Shown in pieces: positions 26,204 to 34,937 of a stretch of 64,000 nt of DNA. The position numbers were made by a program, and so were the translations under genes. Each line of letters opens with the position of its first letter. Position 1 is the first letter of the stretch. The notes beneath the pieces are model-generated. The model had not been told where the DNA came from. It made no database searches and worked only from the letters and a program-made list of their open reading frames with translations. The DNA comes from Desulfobacula sp. (lineage in GTDB: Bacteria; Desulfobacterota; Desulfobacteria; Desulfobacterales; Desulfobacteraceae): contig JAMPXP010000019.1 in NCBI GenBank assembly GCA_023701135.1, positions 1 through 64,000 on the forward strand. Reading direction: 5' to 3'.

Positions 26204-26486
26204 ACACCGCCTCTTGGTCTATCCTGTTTTTTAAGAAAGGGTTCATCGAGTCTGTATAAATTACAATATCAATAGATTTGTTAAGCATTTTTTCTAAATC
26301 TTCCTTTATTCCCGCAAGCATGAAAAAATCGGGTTCAGAAATACGGATCACGATGTCGACATCACTCTCATCTCCTGATTCACCACGAGCAACAGAACCA
26401 AAAACGCCAATGGTCAGGATATTATATTGATTCGCAACTTCATTTTTATAGTTACGTAAAATTTCTATGATATCTTTTTTGCCCAT
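26196..26486 (-). CDS. mntA: MntA-like minimal nucleotidyltransferase antitoxin
   Basis: A 96-residue protein with GVFGSVARGESGDESDVD: the GSX10DXD motif (Gly30-Ser31 ... Asp42, Asp44) of minimal nucleotidyltransferases. It would AMPylate and neutralise the HepT-like toxin encoded just downstream. The length is typical of MntA. The gene order, antitoxin before toxin with an overlap, also fits. Confidence 0.92.
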   Translation of the reverse strand: MGKKDIIEILRNYKNEVANQYNILTIGVFGSVARGESGDESDVDIVIRISEPDFFMLAGIKEDLEKMLNKSIDIVIYTDSMNPFLKNRIDQEAVYA

Positions 26487-26688
26487 AATTTCCTCTCGCA
26501 GGCCCCATTCTCTAAAAGTTCTTAATACATTTTATAAACCAACCATATCATGGTTAGAATATGATCTCAATTGTATCATTTATATGGATTATTTTTTCTT
26601 ATCAGTGTGCAAAATTCAAATTTTTACACACTTAAGTACCCAAGCTTTCGATGCTTTCGTGACGGGATACGGCCAATGAAGGTGGTGA

Positions 26689-26724
26689 AGCCTTGAGGCC
26701 CGGTTTTATGCGAACCTCAAGGCT
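26689..26724. terminator. Stem-loop terminator downstream of uspA
   Basis: AGCCTTGAGG (26689-26698) pairs perfectly with CCTCAAGGCT (26715-26724) around a 16-base loop, ten bases beyond the uspA stop. There is only a short T run on the plus side, so it may work as a weak bidirectional terminator separating the TRAP operon from the MntA/HepT pair. Confidence 0.6.
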
Positions 26725-26733
26725 TTGTAAGGA

Positions 26734-27261
26734 TTATTCCGGCAGCCGGACGATAAGGACGGGGATCTTGGCCTGCTGCACCACTTTTTTGGCCGTGCTG
26801 CCCATGAGGATCCCGGTCAGGCCACCGTGGCCGTGGCTTCCCATGACAATGAGGTCGCATTCCTTTGCCTCGGCCGCTTCAATGATCACATCCACCGGGT
26901 TTCCCCGGCCCACCACGACCTCGTCCAGGACAAAGGACTGGTTTTCCTCATTTTCCGAAACCGTTTCATAAAACTGTTTCAGGGCGTCCTTCATGCCCGG
27001 ATCAACGGCCCGCTGCTTCCCGATGATGGCGCTTCTGGCGCTGTCCTCCTGTTTCTTTTTGATCCTGGCCCAGGCCTCGGCCCCTACGTGATAAGCAATG
27101 GCCGCTTCCATGCCCTGGGTTTCCTCCAGGGCATGGACAATGGTGATGCCGGCCCCGTAGAGGTTGGAAAGACTGACGGCATAGGCAAGGGACTGCCGGG
27201 CAGACTCGGATAAATCCGTTGCAAAGAGTATTTTTTTGATTTTAATCTTGGGCAATATCAT
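26734..27261 (-). CDS. Universal stress protein (TeaD-like, TRAP-associated)
   Basis: A 175-residue UspA-fold protein. LFATDLSESARQSLAYA at the N-terminus and the ATP-binding MGSHGHGGLTGILMGSTAKK near the C-terminus are conserved. It begins 12 bases after dctM. In Halomonas the TRAP operon teaABC is followed by teaD, an ATP-binding USP that modulates transport, so a similar regulatory role is likely. The insert with residues ~60-110 is longer than in minimal USPs. Confidence 0.9.
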   Translation of the reverse strand: MILPKIKIKKILFATDLSESARQSLAYAVSLSNLYGAGITIVHALEETQGMEAAIAYHVGAEAWARIKKKQEDSARSAIIGKQRAVDPGMKDALKQFYETVSENEENQSFVLDEVVVGRGNPVDVIIEAAEAKECDLIVMGSHGHGGLTGILMGSTAKKVVQQAKIPVLIVRLPE

Positions 27262-27273
27262 GGGTCCTCCTCC

Positions 27274-28551
27274 TTAAAACAAAAGATTGGGCAGCCACAG
27301 GGATATCTGGGGCACATAGGTGATCAGGATGAGATAGGCCAGCATGACCAGAATCCACGGGGCGCAGGCCTTGGTGGTTTCCGTCAGGCCCAGATGGGAG
27401 ATGCCCGAGGCCACATAAAGGTTCAGGCCCACCGGCGGCGTGATCATGCCGATCTCCATATTCACCGTCATGAGAATCCCGAGATGGATCTCGTCGATCC
27501 CGAGCTGCATGGCCATGGGGAAAAGCAATGGCGCAGTGATAAGAAGGATGGACGAGGGTTCCATGAAATTACCGGCGGCCAGGAGCAGCAGGTTGACCAT
27601 AACCAGGAAACCCACCTTGCCCAGGCCCAGGCCGGTGATCCAGGCGGTCAACTGCTGGGGCACCTGTTCCGAGGTGAGCAAAAAGGAAAAGAGCACGGCA
27701 TTGGTGATGATATACAGGATCATGGCCGACATATTGGCCGAGGCCAGGAGGGTCCGGGGAATATCCTTAAAGGTCATGTCCCGGTAGATGAAGACCGAGA
27801 CGACAAAGGCGTAGACCGCGCTCATGGCCGCCGCTTCCGTGGGGGTGAAAATTCCGGAATAGATGCCGCCGATGACCACCACGATGAGCATGAGTCCCCA
27901 GACGCTTTCCCGGAAGGTGCGGACTACGGTGGCAAAGCTGGCCCTGGGAAGCCGGGGATAATTGTTTTTCTTTGCAACCACCCAGGTCACAAACATCAGC
28001 AGCAGCACCAGGAGGATGCCCGGTATGATCCCGGCAATGAAGAGCTTGCCGATGGAGGCATTGGTGGAGACGGCATAGATGACCATGACGATGGAGGGCG
28101 GGATGAGGATGCCCAGGGCTCCGGAGGTGCCGATGACGCCGACGCCGAATTTCATGGGATAGCCGTGCCTCACCATGGCCGGCATGAGGATGGACCCGAT
28201 GGCCACCACCGTGGCCGGGCTGGACCCGGATACGGCGGCAAAGAGGCCGCAGGCCACGATCCCGGCCAGGGCCAGGCCCCCGGTGAAATGGCCCACCAGG
28301 GCCGAGGCGAAATGGATCATGCGTTTGGCCACGCCGCCGTGGGTGAGGAAATTCCCGGCCAGGATAAAAAACGGGATGGCCATGATTTCGAATTTCTCGA
28401 TGCCGGTGAAAAGCTTCATGGCTACGGATTCAATGGGCACCGAGGTCATGGTGAACAAAAAGGTCAGGACCGTGAGCCCCAGGGAGATGGAGATGGGCAT
28501 GCCCGTCAACATGAGACAGGCCAGCAGGGCGAAAATAATCAAGGCACTCAT
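27274..28551 (-). CDS. dctM: TRAP transporter large permease (DctM)
   Basis: A 425-residue inner-membrane protein with about 12 hydrophobic helices, the catalytic permease of a sodium-driven TRAP transporter. FFILAGNFLTHGGVAKRM, AVSGSSPATVVAIGSILMP and the C-terminal NMEIGMITPPVGLNLYVASGI are DctM signatures (given as separate short blocks). It overlaps dctQ by four bases. Substrate is set by DctP. Confidence 0.96.
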   Translation of the reverse strand: MSALIIFALLACLMLTGMPISISLGLTVLTFLFTMTSVPIESVAMKLFTGIEKFEIMAIPFFILAGNFLTHGGVAKRMIHFASALVGHFTGGLALAGIVACGLFAAVSGSSPATVVAIGSILMPAMVRHGYPMKFGVGVIGTSGALGILIPPSIVMVIYAVSTNASIGKLFIAGIIPGILLVLLLMFVTWVVAKKNNYPRLPRASFATVVRTFRESVWGLMLIVVVIGGIYSGIFTPTEAAAMSAVYAFVVSVFIYRDMTFKDIPRTLLASANMSAMILYIITNAVLFSFLLTSEQVPQQLTAWITGLGLGKVGFLVMVNLLLLAAGNFMEPSSILLITAPLLFPMAMQLGIDEIHLGILMTVNMEIGMITPPVGLNLYVASGISHLGLTETTKACAPWILVMLAYLILITYVPQISLWLPNLLF

Positions 28552-29198
28552 GAATTACCTCCTTTTGTCCCGGCAGCCGGTCCGGTTTGGGCTTCACCAA
28601 AATCAAAATCTTCGGAAAGGCCGTCCACATGGGAGGTATCGGTCTGGGGCAGTTGGCCGGTCTGGATGAATTTTTTGATGACCTGGAGGAAGCGGAAGCA
28701 CATAAGATAGGACCCCATGGGGATGGCGGAATAGAAGATCCACACCGGCCATTCCAGATCCGGGGAAACCGGTCCCGAGGTCAGATCCGGCCAGTTGAAG
28801 CCAAAGGTGGTGGCGACGGCGTAGCGCAGGCCCACCTCCCAGACAAAGCCGAACCCGATGGTGCCGATGATGCCGGTGAAGAGCGCGCCGCCGGAAAGGC
28901 CGATGACGACGAATTTGGCCCGGGTCTTGTCTTTCAAACTGTTGATGAACACATCCACCCCCACATGGATGCCGGTACGGACCCCGTAAGCAGCTCCGAA
29001 TTTGGCCATCCAGATGAACATATAAATGCACAGTTCCTGGGACCAGCTCATGTTGATGGTCAGGAGCCAGTCCTGGAGTCCCGGTATGGGCAGGCCGCTG
29101 GCATAGCGATGCACGACGGACAGGAAAATGATGATGGTGGCGGCACCGATGAGCGTGGCCACCAGCCATTCTTCCAGGTGGTCAAGAAATTTCAGCAT
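28548..29198 (-). CDS. dctQ: TRAP transporter small permease (DctQ)
   Basis: A 216-residue membrane protein with four predicted helices, for example TLIGAATIIIFLSVVHRYA, and the conserved SWSQELCIYMFIWMAKFGAA segment. It forms the membrane complex with DctM and receives substrate from DctP. The C-terminal ~40 residues are charged and cytoplasmic, longer than in many DctQ proteins. A hairpin lies between it and dctP upstream. Confidence 0.94.
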   Translation of the reverse strand: MLKFLDHLEEWLVATLIGAATIIIFLSVVHRYASGLPIPGLQDWLLTINMSWSQELCIYMFIWMAKFGAAYGVRTGIHVGVDVFINSLKDKTRAKFVVIGLSGGALFTGIIGTIGFGFVWEVGLRYAVATTFGFNWPDLTSGPVSPDLEWPVWIFYSAIPMGSYLMCFRFLQVIKKFIQTGQLPQTDTSHVDGLSEDFDFGEAQTGPAAGTKGGNS

Positions 29199-29237
29199 CC
29201 TTACAATCCTCCAAAAAAAATTGAACCGGGCGGAATA

Positions 29238-29267
29238 CAGAATGCCGAGGGGTGCCCCGGCATTCTG
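29238..29267 (-). terminator. Intergenic stem-loop between dctP and dctQ
   Basis: CAGAATGCC (29238-29246) pairs with GGCATTCTG (29259-29267), with an inner GGG/CCC extension. It has no strong T tract in the reading direction. Such hairpins between the binding-protein gene and the permease genes usually stabilise the upstream mRNA and lower permease expression, giving excess DctP. Confidence 0.7.
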
Positions 29268-29295
29268 TTAAATCTGCCTCAGGTGTTTCGTGTTT

Positions 29296-30294
29296 CTATT
29301 TTTTAAACCCGGTGGCCGTATACACTTCCTGGATCAGGTCGGCGCCGATACGGTCCGCCATTTCCGTGTGGACTTTGACCAGGGCGGATTTCCAGGCGGC
29401 CTTTTCCTCATCGGAAAGCATGATGATTTCGGATTTGCCCGAGGCCTTTACAGAGGCCAGGTCTTCTTCATTTTTCTGTTTGGCGATGCTGTTGGCAAAG
29501 ACGGTGGCATCGACCATGGCGCCTTCAAGCTGGGTCCGGATATCGGCCGGCAGGCCTGCCCAGAATTTTTTATTTACAATGACGGCATATCCCAGATACC
29601 CGTGGTTGGAAAAAGTGACATATTTCTGGACCTCATGCATTTTCTGGGTATAGAGATTGGAGGGCGGGTTTTCCGTTCCGTCTACGACACCGGTCTGGAG
29701 GGCCTGGTACACTTCCGAAAAGGCCATGACCTGGGGAATGGCTCCCAGGGCCCGCATCTGGGCGTCAAGAATCTTGGAGGACTGGATGCGCATCTTGAGG
29801 CCTTTGAAATCGGCCGGGGTTTTGAGTGCTTTATTGGCGCTCATGACCTTGAATCCGTTGTCCCAATAGGCCAGGCCCTGGATTCCCTTGACTTCCAGCA
29901 TGTTCAGGAGCTTTTTGCCCACGGGTCCGGTGGTGATTTTGTGAAGGTCCTCGTATCCGTCAAAAATATAAGGCAGATCAAAGACTTCAAATTCCTTCAC
30001 GCCCAGGGGGGCGAATTTCGCCAGGGAGGGGGCCAGCATATCCACTGAACCCAACTGGAGAGCTTCCATTTCTTCCTTGTCCTTGTAGAGCTGGCTGTTG
30101 GGATAGACTTGGATGGTGACCGCGCCCTTGGTGCGTTCTTCGGCCAGTTTCTTGAAATATTCAGCAGCCTGGCCCTTGGGTGTGTCAACCGCCACCACAT
30201 GGCTGAATTTGATCACAATGGGTTCGGCCATGGCTGTTGCTGCGAAGGCGAAAAACATGGCAAAAATGACCGCTAACAGAAGTTTTCTTCTCAT
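29296..30294 (-). CDS. dctP: TRAP transporter substrate-binding protein (DctP)
   Basis: A 332-residue periplasmic protein with a clear signal peptide (residues 1-23, cleavage after AMA). FKGLKMRIQSSKILDAQMRALGA contains the conserved Arg that binds a substrate carboxylate, and ALQTGVVDGTENPPSNLYTQK matches DctP of the C4-dicarboxylate branch. The ligand is probably a dicarboxylate such as succinate, fumarate or malate, but other organic acids are possible. First gene of the dctPQM-usp operon. Confidence 0.95.
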   Translation of the reverse strand: MRRKLLLAVIFAMFFAFAATAMAEPIVIKFSHVVAVDTPKGQAAEYFKKLAEERTKGAVTIQVYPNSQLYKDKEEMEALQLGSVDMLAPSLAKFAPLGVKEFEVFDLPYIFDGYEDLHKITTGPVGKKLLNMLEVKGIQGLAYWDNGFKVMSANKALKTPADFKGLKMRIQSSKILDAQMRALGAIPQVMAFSEVYQALQTGVVDGTENPPSNLYTQKMHEVQKYVTFSNHGYLGYAVIVNKKFWAGLPADIRTQLEGAMVDATVFANSIAKQKNEEDLASVKASGKSEIIMLSDEEKAAWKSALVKVHTEMADRIGADLIQEVYTATGFKK

Positions 30295-30511
30295 TTGAAT
30301 CTCCTTTGGTTAGAAATTATGTTTAATTTCCAAGGCCCTTCGGGTGATGAAAACTAAACGCATACAAACATCAAAATTTTGCTCTGGATAGATATGTATC
30401 CTTATCATACAAAGTTTTAAATCGGAAAGGTTTTGATCTTGTTGTAAGAAATTTTCTTAGGGCCCGATCTTGAAGCTTGTCTTTAACCCGGGAGTGTATT
30501 AGGCTGGCGGG

Positions 30512-32425
30512 GTGAAAGTGCTTCTGATCCAACTGCCCATACCCCGGCTCAATTTCGGTTTAAAGACCGGGAATATCCCCCTGGGTGCCGCCTGTCTCAA
30601 ACAGGCCGCCGACGGTATCCCGGATCTGAGGGTGGATATTCTGCCCGAAGCGGTGGCCTCCCATGCCGGCGATCAGGCCTTGATCAAGGCGGTTGCCGAA
30701 TACCATCCCGATATCCTGGGCTTTACGGTCTTTTCCTGGAACCTGGAACGCTCCCTGTATCTGGCGAAAAAAATAAAGGAAAAAATTCAGACCCGGATCA
30801 TTTTCGGCGGCCCCGAGATTACGCCGGATAATGAACCGGCCCGTTCCCCCTTTGTTGATGGTTATGTATACGGAGAAGGAGAGGGTGTTTTCAGACGGCT
30901 TCTTACGGACGAAACCTTCTGGAAAAAGGGCCGGGTCGAGGACCGGTCCGGGATTTCTTATCTGGGCCTTGGCAGCCCCTATGTGAATGGTTTTCTTGAA
31001 CCCGGAGCCGAAAATTTCATGCTGCTCGAAACCCAGAGGGGTTGCCCCTACCGGTGCGGGTTCTGCTATTACCATAAATCACGGAAAACCCTCAGCATGG
31101 CCGAGGACGGGATTGTGTTGGACGGGATTGCCCATGCCCTGGACCAAGGGGTAAAAGAAGTCTATCTTCTGGACCCATCCCTGAATTCAAGGCCCGGGCT
31201 TTCCGCCCTGCTGGAAAAGATCGCCGGTCTGAACCGGTCCGGGAAGCTCGCCTTCACCAGCGAGATCCGGGCCGAATCCGTAAATGAGAATATGGCGGAA
31301 CTTTTCAGAAAAGCGGGGTTTACAGGCTTTGAGGTGGGCCTTCAATCCACCAATCCCCCGGCCTTGAAACAGATGAACCGGCCCACCCGTCTTCCGGTCT
31401 TTCTTTCCGGGGTCAAGGCCCTCCAGGATCAAGGCATCGCCCCCACCGTGGACCTGATTTTCGGTCTGCCCGGAGATACCCTGGAAGGGTTTGAAAGAAC
31501 CCTTGATTTTGTCCATGACCATGGCCTTTATGACCATCTCCAGGTCTTTCCCCTCCTGGTGCTGCCGGGTACGGCCTTCAGAAAAAAAAGCCGGGAACTG
31601 GGGCTTAACTATGACCCCCACCCGCCGTACACCCTGATCTCCAGCCCCGGATTTTCGTCCCAGGACATGGTCCGGGCCCTGGACCTGGCCGAAGATAAAT
31701 TTGACACCGGCTTTATCCCCTTCCCGGACCTTGAGGTTTCCTTTAAAAGTGAAAAAGGGGGAGATCTCTATATTCCCCTGAACGGACGGCCTTGTCTTGC
31801 AAAACTGATCCTGGAGGACCGGCGCGACCTTTTAGAGATTGAATCCCTGGCCCGGAATATCACCTCTCCCTTCCAGGTTTTCTTTGGCCCCGCCGTCCGG
31901 GATGCGGCCTATCAAAAGGCGGTGCTGACCTGCATTTCCGGGCAAAACCCCTTTGTCCCCCTGGAAGTGGTCTTTCTGGAACCGGGGGAGATTCCAAATA
32001 CCGGGGACCTGCTGGCGGCCATGGCCATAAGAAGACCCCATTTCCTGGACCAGGATTTACGATACCTCTATCCCGAACCCGGAAACCGGGCGGTTCAGTT
32101 CACCCTGGTGACAAAAAATTCAGGCCTGTGCTTTGAAGGGGAGATGAGGCGCCAGGTCTTTCTCTGGGACCGGACCGGCCTGCCGGAGGATTCGGATTTC
32201 AAAGACTTGGCCTATCTGGACGGTGTTCTGATCGATTCCTGTCTTCCCTTTGACCGGCAGAAAAAATTCCAGGACAGGATCATGCCCTTACATGAAGATA
32301 TCCTGCCCGTCAATTTTGCCGATGTCCGGCTCCAGACCCGTTGGATCCAGGGAACCGGGGCTGAACGGTACAATATCTCCCTGCTCCGGGATTTTTTCGG
32401 GTTAAGATCCTGTATGGGGTGTTGA
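30512..32425 (+). CDS. B12-binding-domain radical SAM protein
   Basis: A 637-residue protein starting with GTG. Residues ~1-135 form a cobalamin-binding-like domain (VLLIQLPIPRLNFG, GFTVFSWNLE, IIFGGPEIT). The radical SAM core follows with the cluster motif CPYRCGFC near residue 178 and HLQVFPLLVLPGTAF. The C-terminal part (from PYTLISSPGFSSQDM) is like the DUF4080 extension. The cobalamin domain lacks a clear DxHxxG, so B12 may bind base-off without a histidine or not at all. The family is large and mostly uncharacterised; substrate unknown. Divergent from the TRAP operon. Confidence 0.85.
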   Translation: MKVLLIQLPIPRLNFGLKTGNIPLGAACLKQAADGIPDLRVDILPEAVASHAGDQALIKAVAEYHPDILGFTVFSWNLERSLYLAKKIKEKIQTRIIFGGPEITPDNEPARSPFVDGYVYGEGEGVFRRLLTDETFWKKGRVEDRSGISYLGLGSPYVNGFLEPGAENFMLLETQRGCPYRCGFCYYHKSRKTLSMAEDGIVLDGIAHALDQGVKEVYLLDPSLNSRPGLSALLEKIAGLNRSGKLAFTSEIRAESVNENMAELFRKAGFTGFEVGLQSTNPPALKQMNRPTRLPVFLSGVKALQDQGIAPTVDLIFGLPGDTLEGFERTLDFVHDHGLYDHLQVFPLLVLPGTAFRKKSRELGLNYDPHPPYTLISSPGFSSQDMVRALDLAEDKFDTGFIPFPDLEVSFKSEKGGDLYIPLNGRPCLAKLILEDRRDLLEIESLARNITSPFQVFFGPAVRDAAYQKAVLTCISGQNPFVPLEVVFLEPGEIPNTGDLLAAMAIRRPHFLDQDLRYLYPEPGNRAVQFTLVTKNSGLCFEGEMRRQVFLWDRTGLPEDSDFKDLAYLDGVLIDSCLPFDRQKKFQDRIMPLHEDILPVNFADVRLQTRWIQGTGAERYNISLLRDFFGLRSCMGC

Positions 32426-32438
32426 TCCGCAAGGATCA
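32423..32438. terminator. Short hairpin spanning both stop codons of a convergent pair
   Basis: TGATCC, loop GCAA, GGATCA is a 6-bp stem closed by a GNRA tetraloop. It begins on the radical SAM stop codon and ends on the CBS gene stop codon. No T tract follows, so termination is uncertain. Confidence 0.4.
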
Positions 32439-32885
32439 GGGGATGAGCACCTTTAGAATATCTTCTTTTCCGATGATCCCCACCAGTTTTCCCTTTTCAA
32501 CCACCGGGATGGTATGAAAATGCTTTTCCACCATGAGGCTCGCGATTTCCGAAATCGGTGCCTCGGGCCCGACAAAAACCGGGTCTTTGACCATGGCCTG
32601 TTCCACCGTTACCGCAGCCATTTTTTTAAGTTCGGCATTGAATTTTTTGGATGAGGACAGGGGAATGATGCCGTCCAGGAGAATGAAAATAGGGGGGACG
32701 GGAATTTTCCGGTGTTGAAAAATCAGATCACTCTGGCATAGAATCCCTTTCAGCGCACCGGTTTCGTCCACCACGGGGACCCCGTTGATGTGATGGTTCA
32801 AAAGAATTTCAACGGCTTTTGTGATCTCTGTCTCAGGTTGAACGGAAATGATATTTTTTTCCATAATATCGCTTGCTTTAATCAT
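32436..32885 (-). CDS. CBS-domain pair protein
   Basis: A 149-residue cytoplasmic protein built of two CBS motifs: ASDIMEKNIISVQPETEITKA with HHINGVPVVDETGALKGIL, and VEQAMVKDPVFVGPEAPI with HFHTIPVVEKGKLVGIIGKEDIL (quoted as separate blocks). Such pairs bind adenine nucleotides and sense energy charge. The ATG at 32885 has AAAGGAGG upstream; the long upstream in-frame extension overlaps the USP gene and is rejected. It follows the tandem USP gene, another nucleotide-binding stress protein. Confidence 0.92.
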   Translation of the reverse strand: MIKASDIMEKNIISVQPETEITKAVEILLNHHINGVPVVDETGALKGILCQSDLIFQHRKIPVPPIFILLDGIIPLSSSKKFNAELKKMAAVTVEQAMVKDPVFVGPEAPISEIASLMVEKHFHTIPVVEKGKLVGIIGKEDILKVLIP

Positions 32886-32911
32886 GGAGCCTCCTTTGTT
32901 CAGATCAGGTG

Positions 32912-33895
32912 TCAGGAGATGGGGCGAACCGCAAGGACTGGGCACGAGGCCCGGCTGATGACTCGGTCCGTAGTGGAACCCACCAGGAATTTTTCCAAAA
33001 GACTGTGGCCCCGGATACCGAGAACGATCATGTCTGCATCTATTTTTCCGGCATAGGTGATCAATTCCTGGTAGGGCTGTCCTTCCAGCACAACAGTGAC
33101 CGGGGTGCACCAGTTCCGGCTCTCCCCGGGGACCATCTCCAGGAGCCGGGTTTCAATCTGTTTTAACCAGGTGCTTCTTCTGTCTCCGGTCTCATCCATG
33201 GATCTGTCAGGGGGCTTTGCCCCGGACCCGGTCCAGCCTGAAAACGGGTTCACATCCAGCATAACTGGATCAGGCGCCATGAGTTCCACCGGTTCCATGG
33301 GACTCACCACATGGGCAAGATAGAGCCGGGTCTGAAATTCCTGGGCCAGGCTCAGGGCATAATCAAAGGCCAGCCGGGAATCCGGGGAAAAATCACATCC
33401 CACCAGGATCCGGTTTAATTTTATTTTTTCCTCACTCTGGGACGCCCGGCCGTCATCCTTTGCATGGAGGACCAGAAGCGGGCATGATAACATTTTGGTG
33501 AGCTTATTGGTGACCGAACCGGTCAAAAACCGGATCACCCCTGATCCGCCGTTGGTTGCGGCGATCACCATATCGATCTTATGCTGCAGGGCTGCCAGTT
33601 CGATCTGATCCGCCGGGTGACCGAGGGATACCGAGACGATGATCTCACACTGAATATCAAATTCCTTTGCAATTTCTTCCAGACGGGTACGGGCATTATG
33701 GATATGGTCGCTTTCGATCCCGGCATAATCAATATAGGAAGACATATGGCTTGAAACCACAAGCGTGGGGACGATATGGCAGAGATAAAGCCTTGCATCA
33801 AATTCCGAAGCCAGAGATTTTCCATAGGATACGATCATATGGGTAAAATCGGAAAAATCAATGGCACACATTATTCTTGCGGGTTCCATCCTCAT
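32912..33895 (-). CDS. Tandem universal stress protein
   Basis: A 327-residue protein of two UspA domains. Domain 1 (~5-150) has IMCAIDFSDFT and VIAATNGGSGVIRFLTGSVTNK; domain 2 (~170-325) has ILVGCDFSPDSRLAFDYAL and IVLGIRGHSLLEKFLVGSTTD. Both keep a recognisable GxxGxxxxxxxxG(S) nucleotide site, though domain 1 is altered. A segment of ~25 polar residues between parts of domain 2 is an insertion. The second of two neighbouring ATGs (33895) has the better spacing to AGGAGG. Probably co-transcribed with the CBS gene. Confidence 0.9.
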   Translation of the reverse strand: MRMEPARIMCAIDFSDFTHMIVSYGKSLASEFDARLYLCHIVPTLVVSSHMSSYIDYAGIESDHIHNARTRLEEIAKEFDIQCEIIVSVSLGHPADQIELAALQHKIDMVIAATNGGSGVIRFLTGSVTNKLTKMLSCPLLVLHAKDDGRASQSEEKIKLNRILVGCDFSPDSRLAFDYALSLAQEFQTRLYLAHVVSPMEPVELMAPDPVMLDVNPFSGWTGSGAKPPDRSMDETGDRRSTWLKQIETRLLEMVPGESRNWCTPVTVVLEGQPYQELITYAGKIDADMIVLGIRGHSLLEKFLVGSTTDRVISRASCPVLAVRPIS

Positions 33896-34115
33896 CATCC
33901 ACCTCCTTTTTAAACTTTGTTTTTAAAAAGAGCATGACCTGTAATTCTGAGTGATGTCCGGAAAAAAAATAAAACAAGGGCAGCATTGCTTTTAAGATGG
34001 TTCCATTCTAATCCCTTTAGGCTGTTAACGTCAAGCAAAAACCAGGGCCATTTGATCGGGGCATATTGAATTCCCTTGCCGGGTCTGATATCTTTGATCG
34101 AAAAAAGGAGAAATC

Positions 34116-34937
34116 ATGAACCTGTTTCACATTGATACTGAAAAATGCAATAAAGATGGGATCTGCGCCGTGGAATGCCCGGCCCATATCATTGAAATGA
34201 CCGGAGACGGACCCGTGCCCGCCACCGGTGCAGAGGAATTCTGCATCGCCTGCGGCCATTGCGTGGCTGTCTGCCCCCAGGGGGCCCTGACCCTTTCCAT
34301 CCTGGCGCCCCAGGACTGCCTGGACATGGACAAGGATCTGGTTTTGGATGAAAGGCAGACGGAGCATTTCTTAAGGTCCAGGCGGTCCATCCGGCGCTAC
34401 AAAGACAGACCCGTACCCCGGGATCTGTTTGAAAAGGCCCTGACCATCGCCTGTTGCGCCCCCTCGGGCAGCAACCGGCAACCGGTGAAATGGCTGGTGG
34501 TGGACAAAAAGGAAGATGTTCACACCATCGGCGGCCATGTCATCAACTGGATGCGGTATCTGCTCCATAAAAGCCCGGAAACGGCAAAGGCCTTGAAAAT
34601 GGACGCCCTGGTGGAAGCCTGGGACAAGGGCTCCGACCGGATCTGCCGGGATGCGCCCCAACTGGTCTTTGCCCATGCCTCCAATGAATTCGGTAGCGCC
34701 TCGGCTGACTGCCATACGGCCCTGGCCTATCTTGAGTTGGCCCTGACCGGTTTCGGCCTCGGCAGTTGCTGGGCCGGGTATGTCAATTACGCAGCCGGGC
34801 AATGGCCCGACCTGAAAAAGATGCTGGCCCTTCCGGAAACCCATACCTGCCACGGCGCCCTCATGGTCGGATTCCCCAAATTCCATTATTTAAGAGCTCC
34901 CCGCCGCAATGCCCCGGATATCCGGTATCATGGCTGA
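34116..34937 (+). CDS. Ferredoxin-nitroreductase fusion protein
   Basis: A 273-residue protein. Residues ~1-60 hold two iron-sulfur motifs: Cys11-x2-Asp14-x2-Cys17-x3-Cys21-Pro, where an aspartate replaces the second cysteine, and a canonical CIACGHCVAVCP. Residues ~75-260 are an FMN-dependent nitroreductase (SRRSIRRYKDRPVP, CAPSGSNRQPVKWLVV, GLGSCWAGYV). Such fusions pass electrons from ferredoxin to FMN for reduction of nitro compounds, quinones or unknown substrates in anaerobes. A good AAAGGAG precedes the ATG. It overlaps the patatin-like gene. Confidence 0.93.
   Translation: MNLFHIDTEKCNKDGICAVECPAHIIEMTGDGPVPATGAEEFCIACGHCVAVCPQGALTLSILAPQDCLDMDKDLVLDERQTEHFLRSRRSIRRYKDRPVPRDLFEKALTIACCAPSGSNRQPVKWLVVDKKEDVHTIGGHVINWMRYLLHKSPETAKALKMDALVEAWDKGSDRICRDAPQLVFAHASNEFGSASADCHTALAYLELALTGFGLGSCWAGYVNYAAGQWPDLKKMLALPETHTCHGALMVGFPKFHYLRAPRRNAPDIRYHG

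Noticed and set aside
27394-28710. 438-residue open frame on the plus strand opposite dctM
   Set aside because: It is antisense to a clear DctM permease and its composition (His, Gly, Asp, Gln-rich, no hydrophobic core) is that of a mirror frame of a GC-rich membrane-protein gene.
30384-30399. GGATA-N6-TATCC dyad between dctP and the radical SAM gene
   Set aside because: The arms are only five bases in an AT-rich divergent promoter region, so it may be chance; not listed as an operator.
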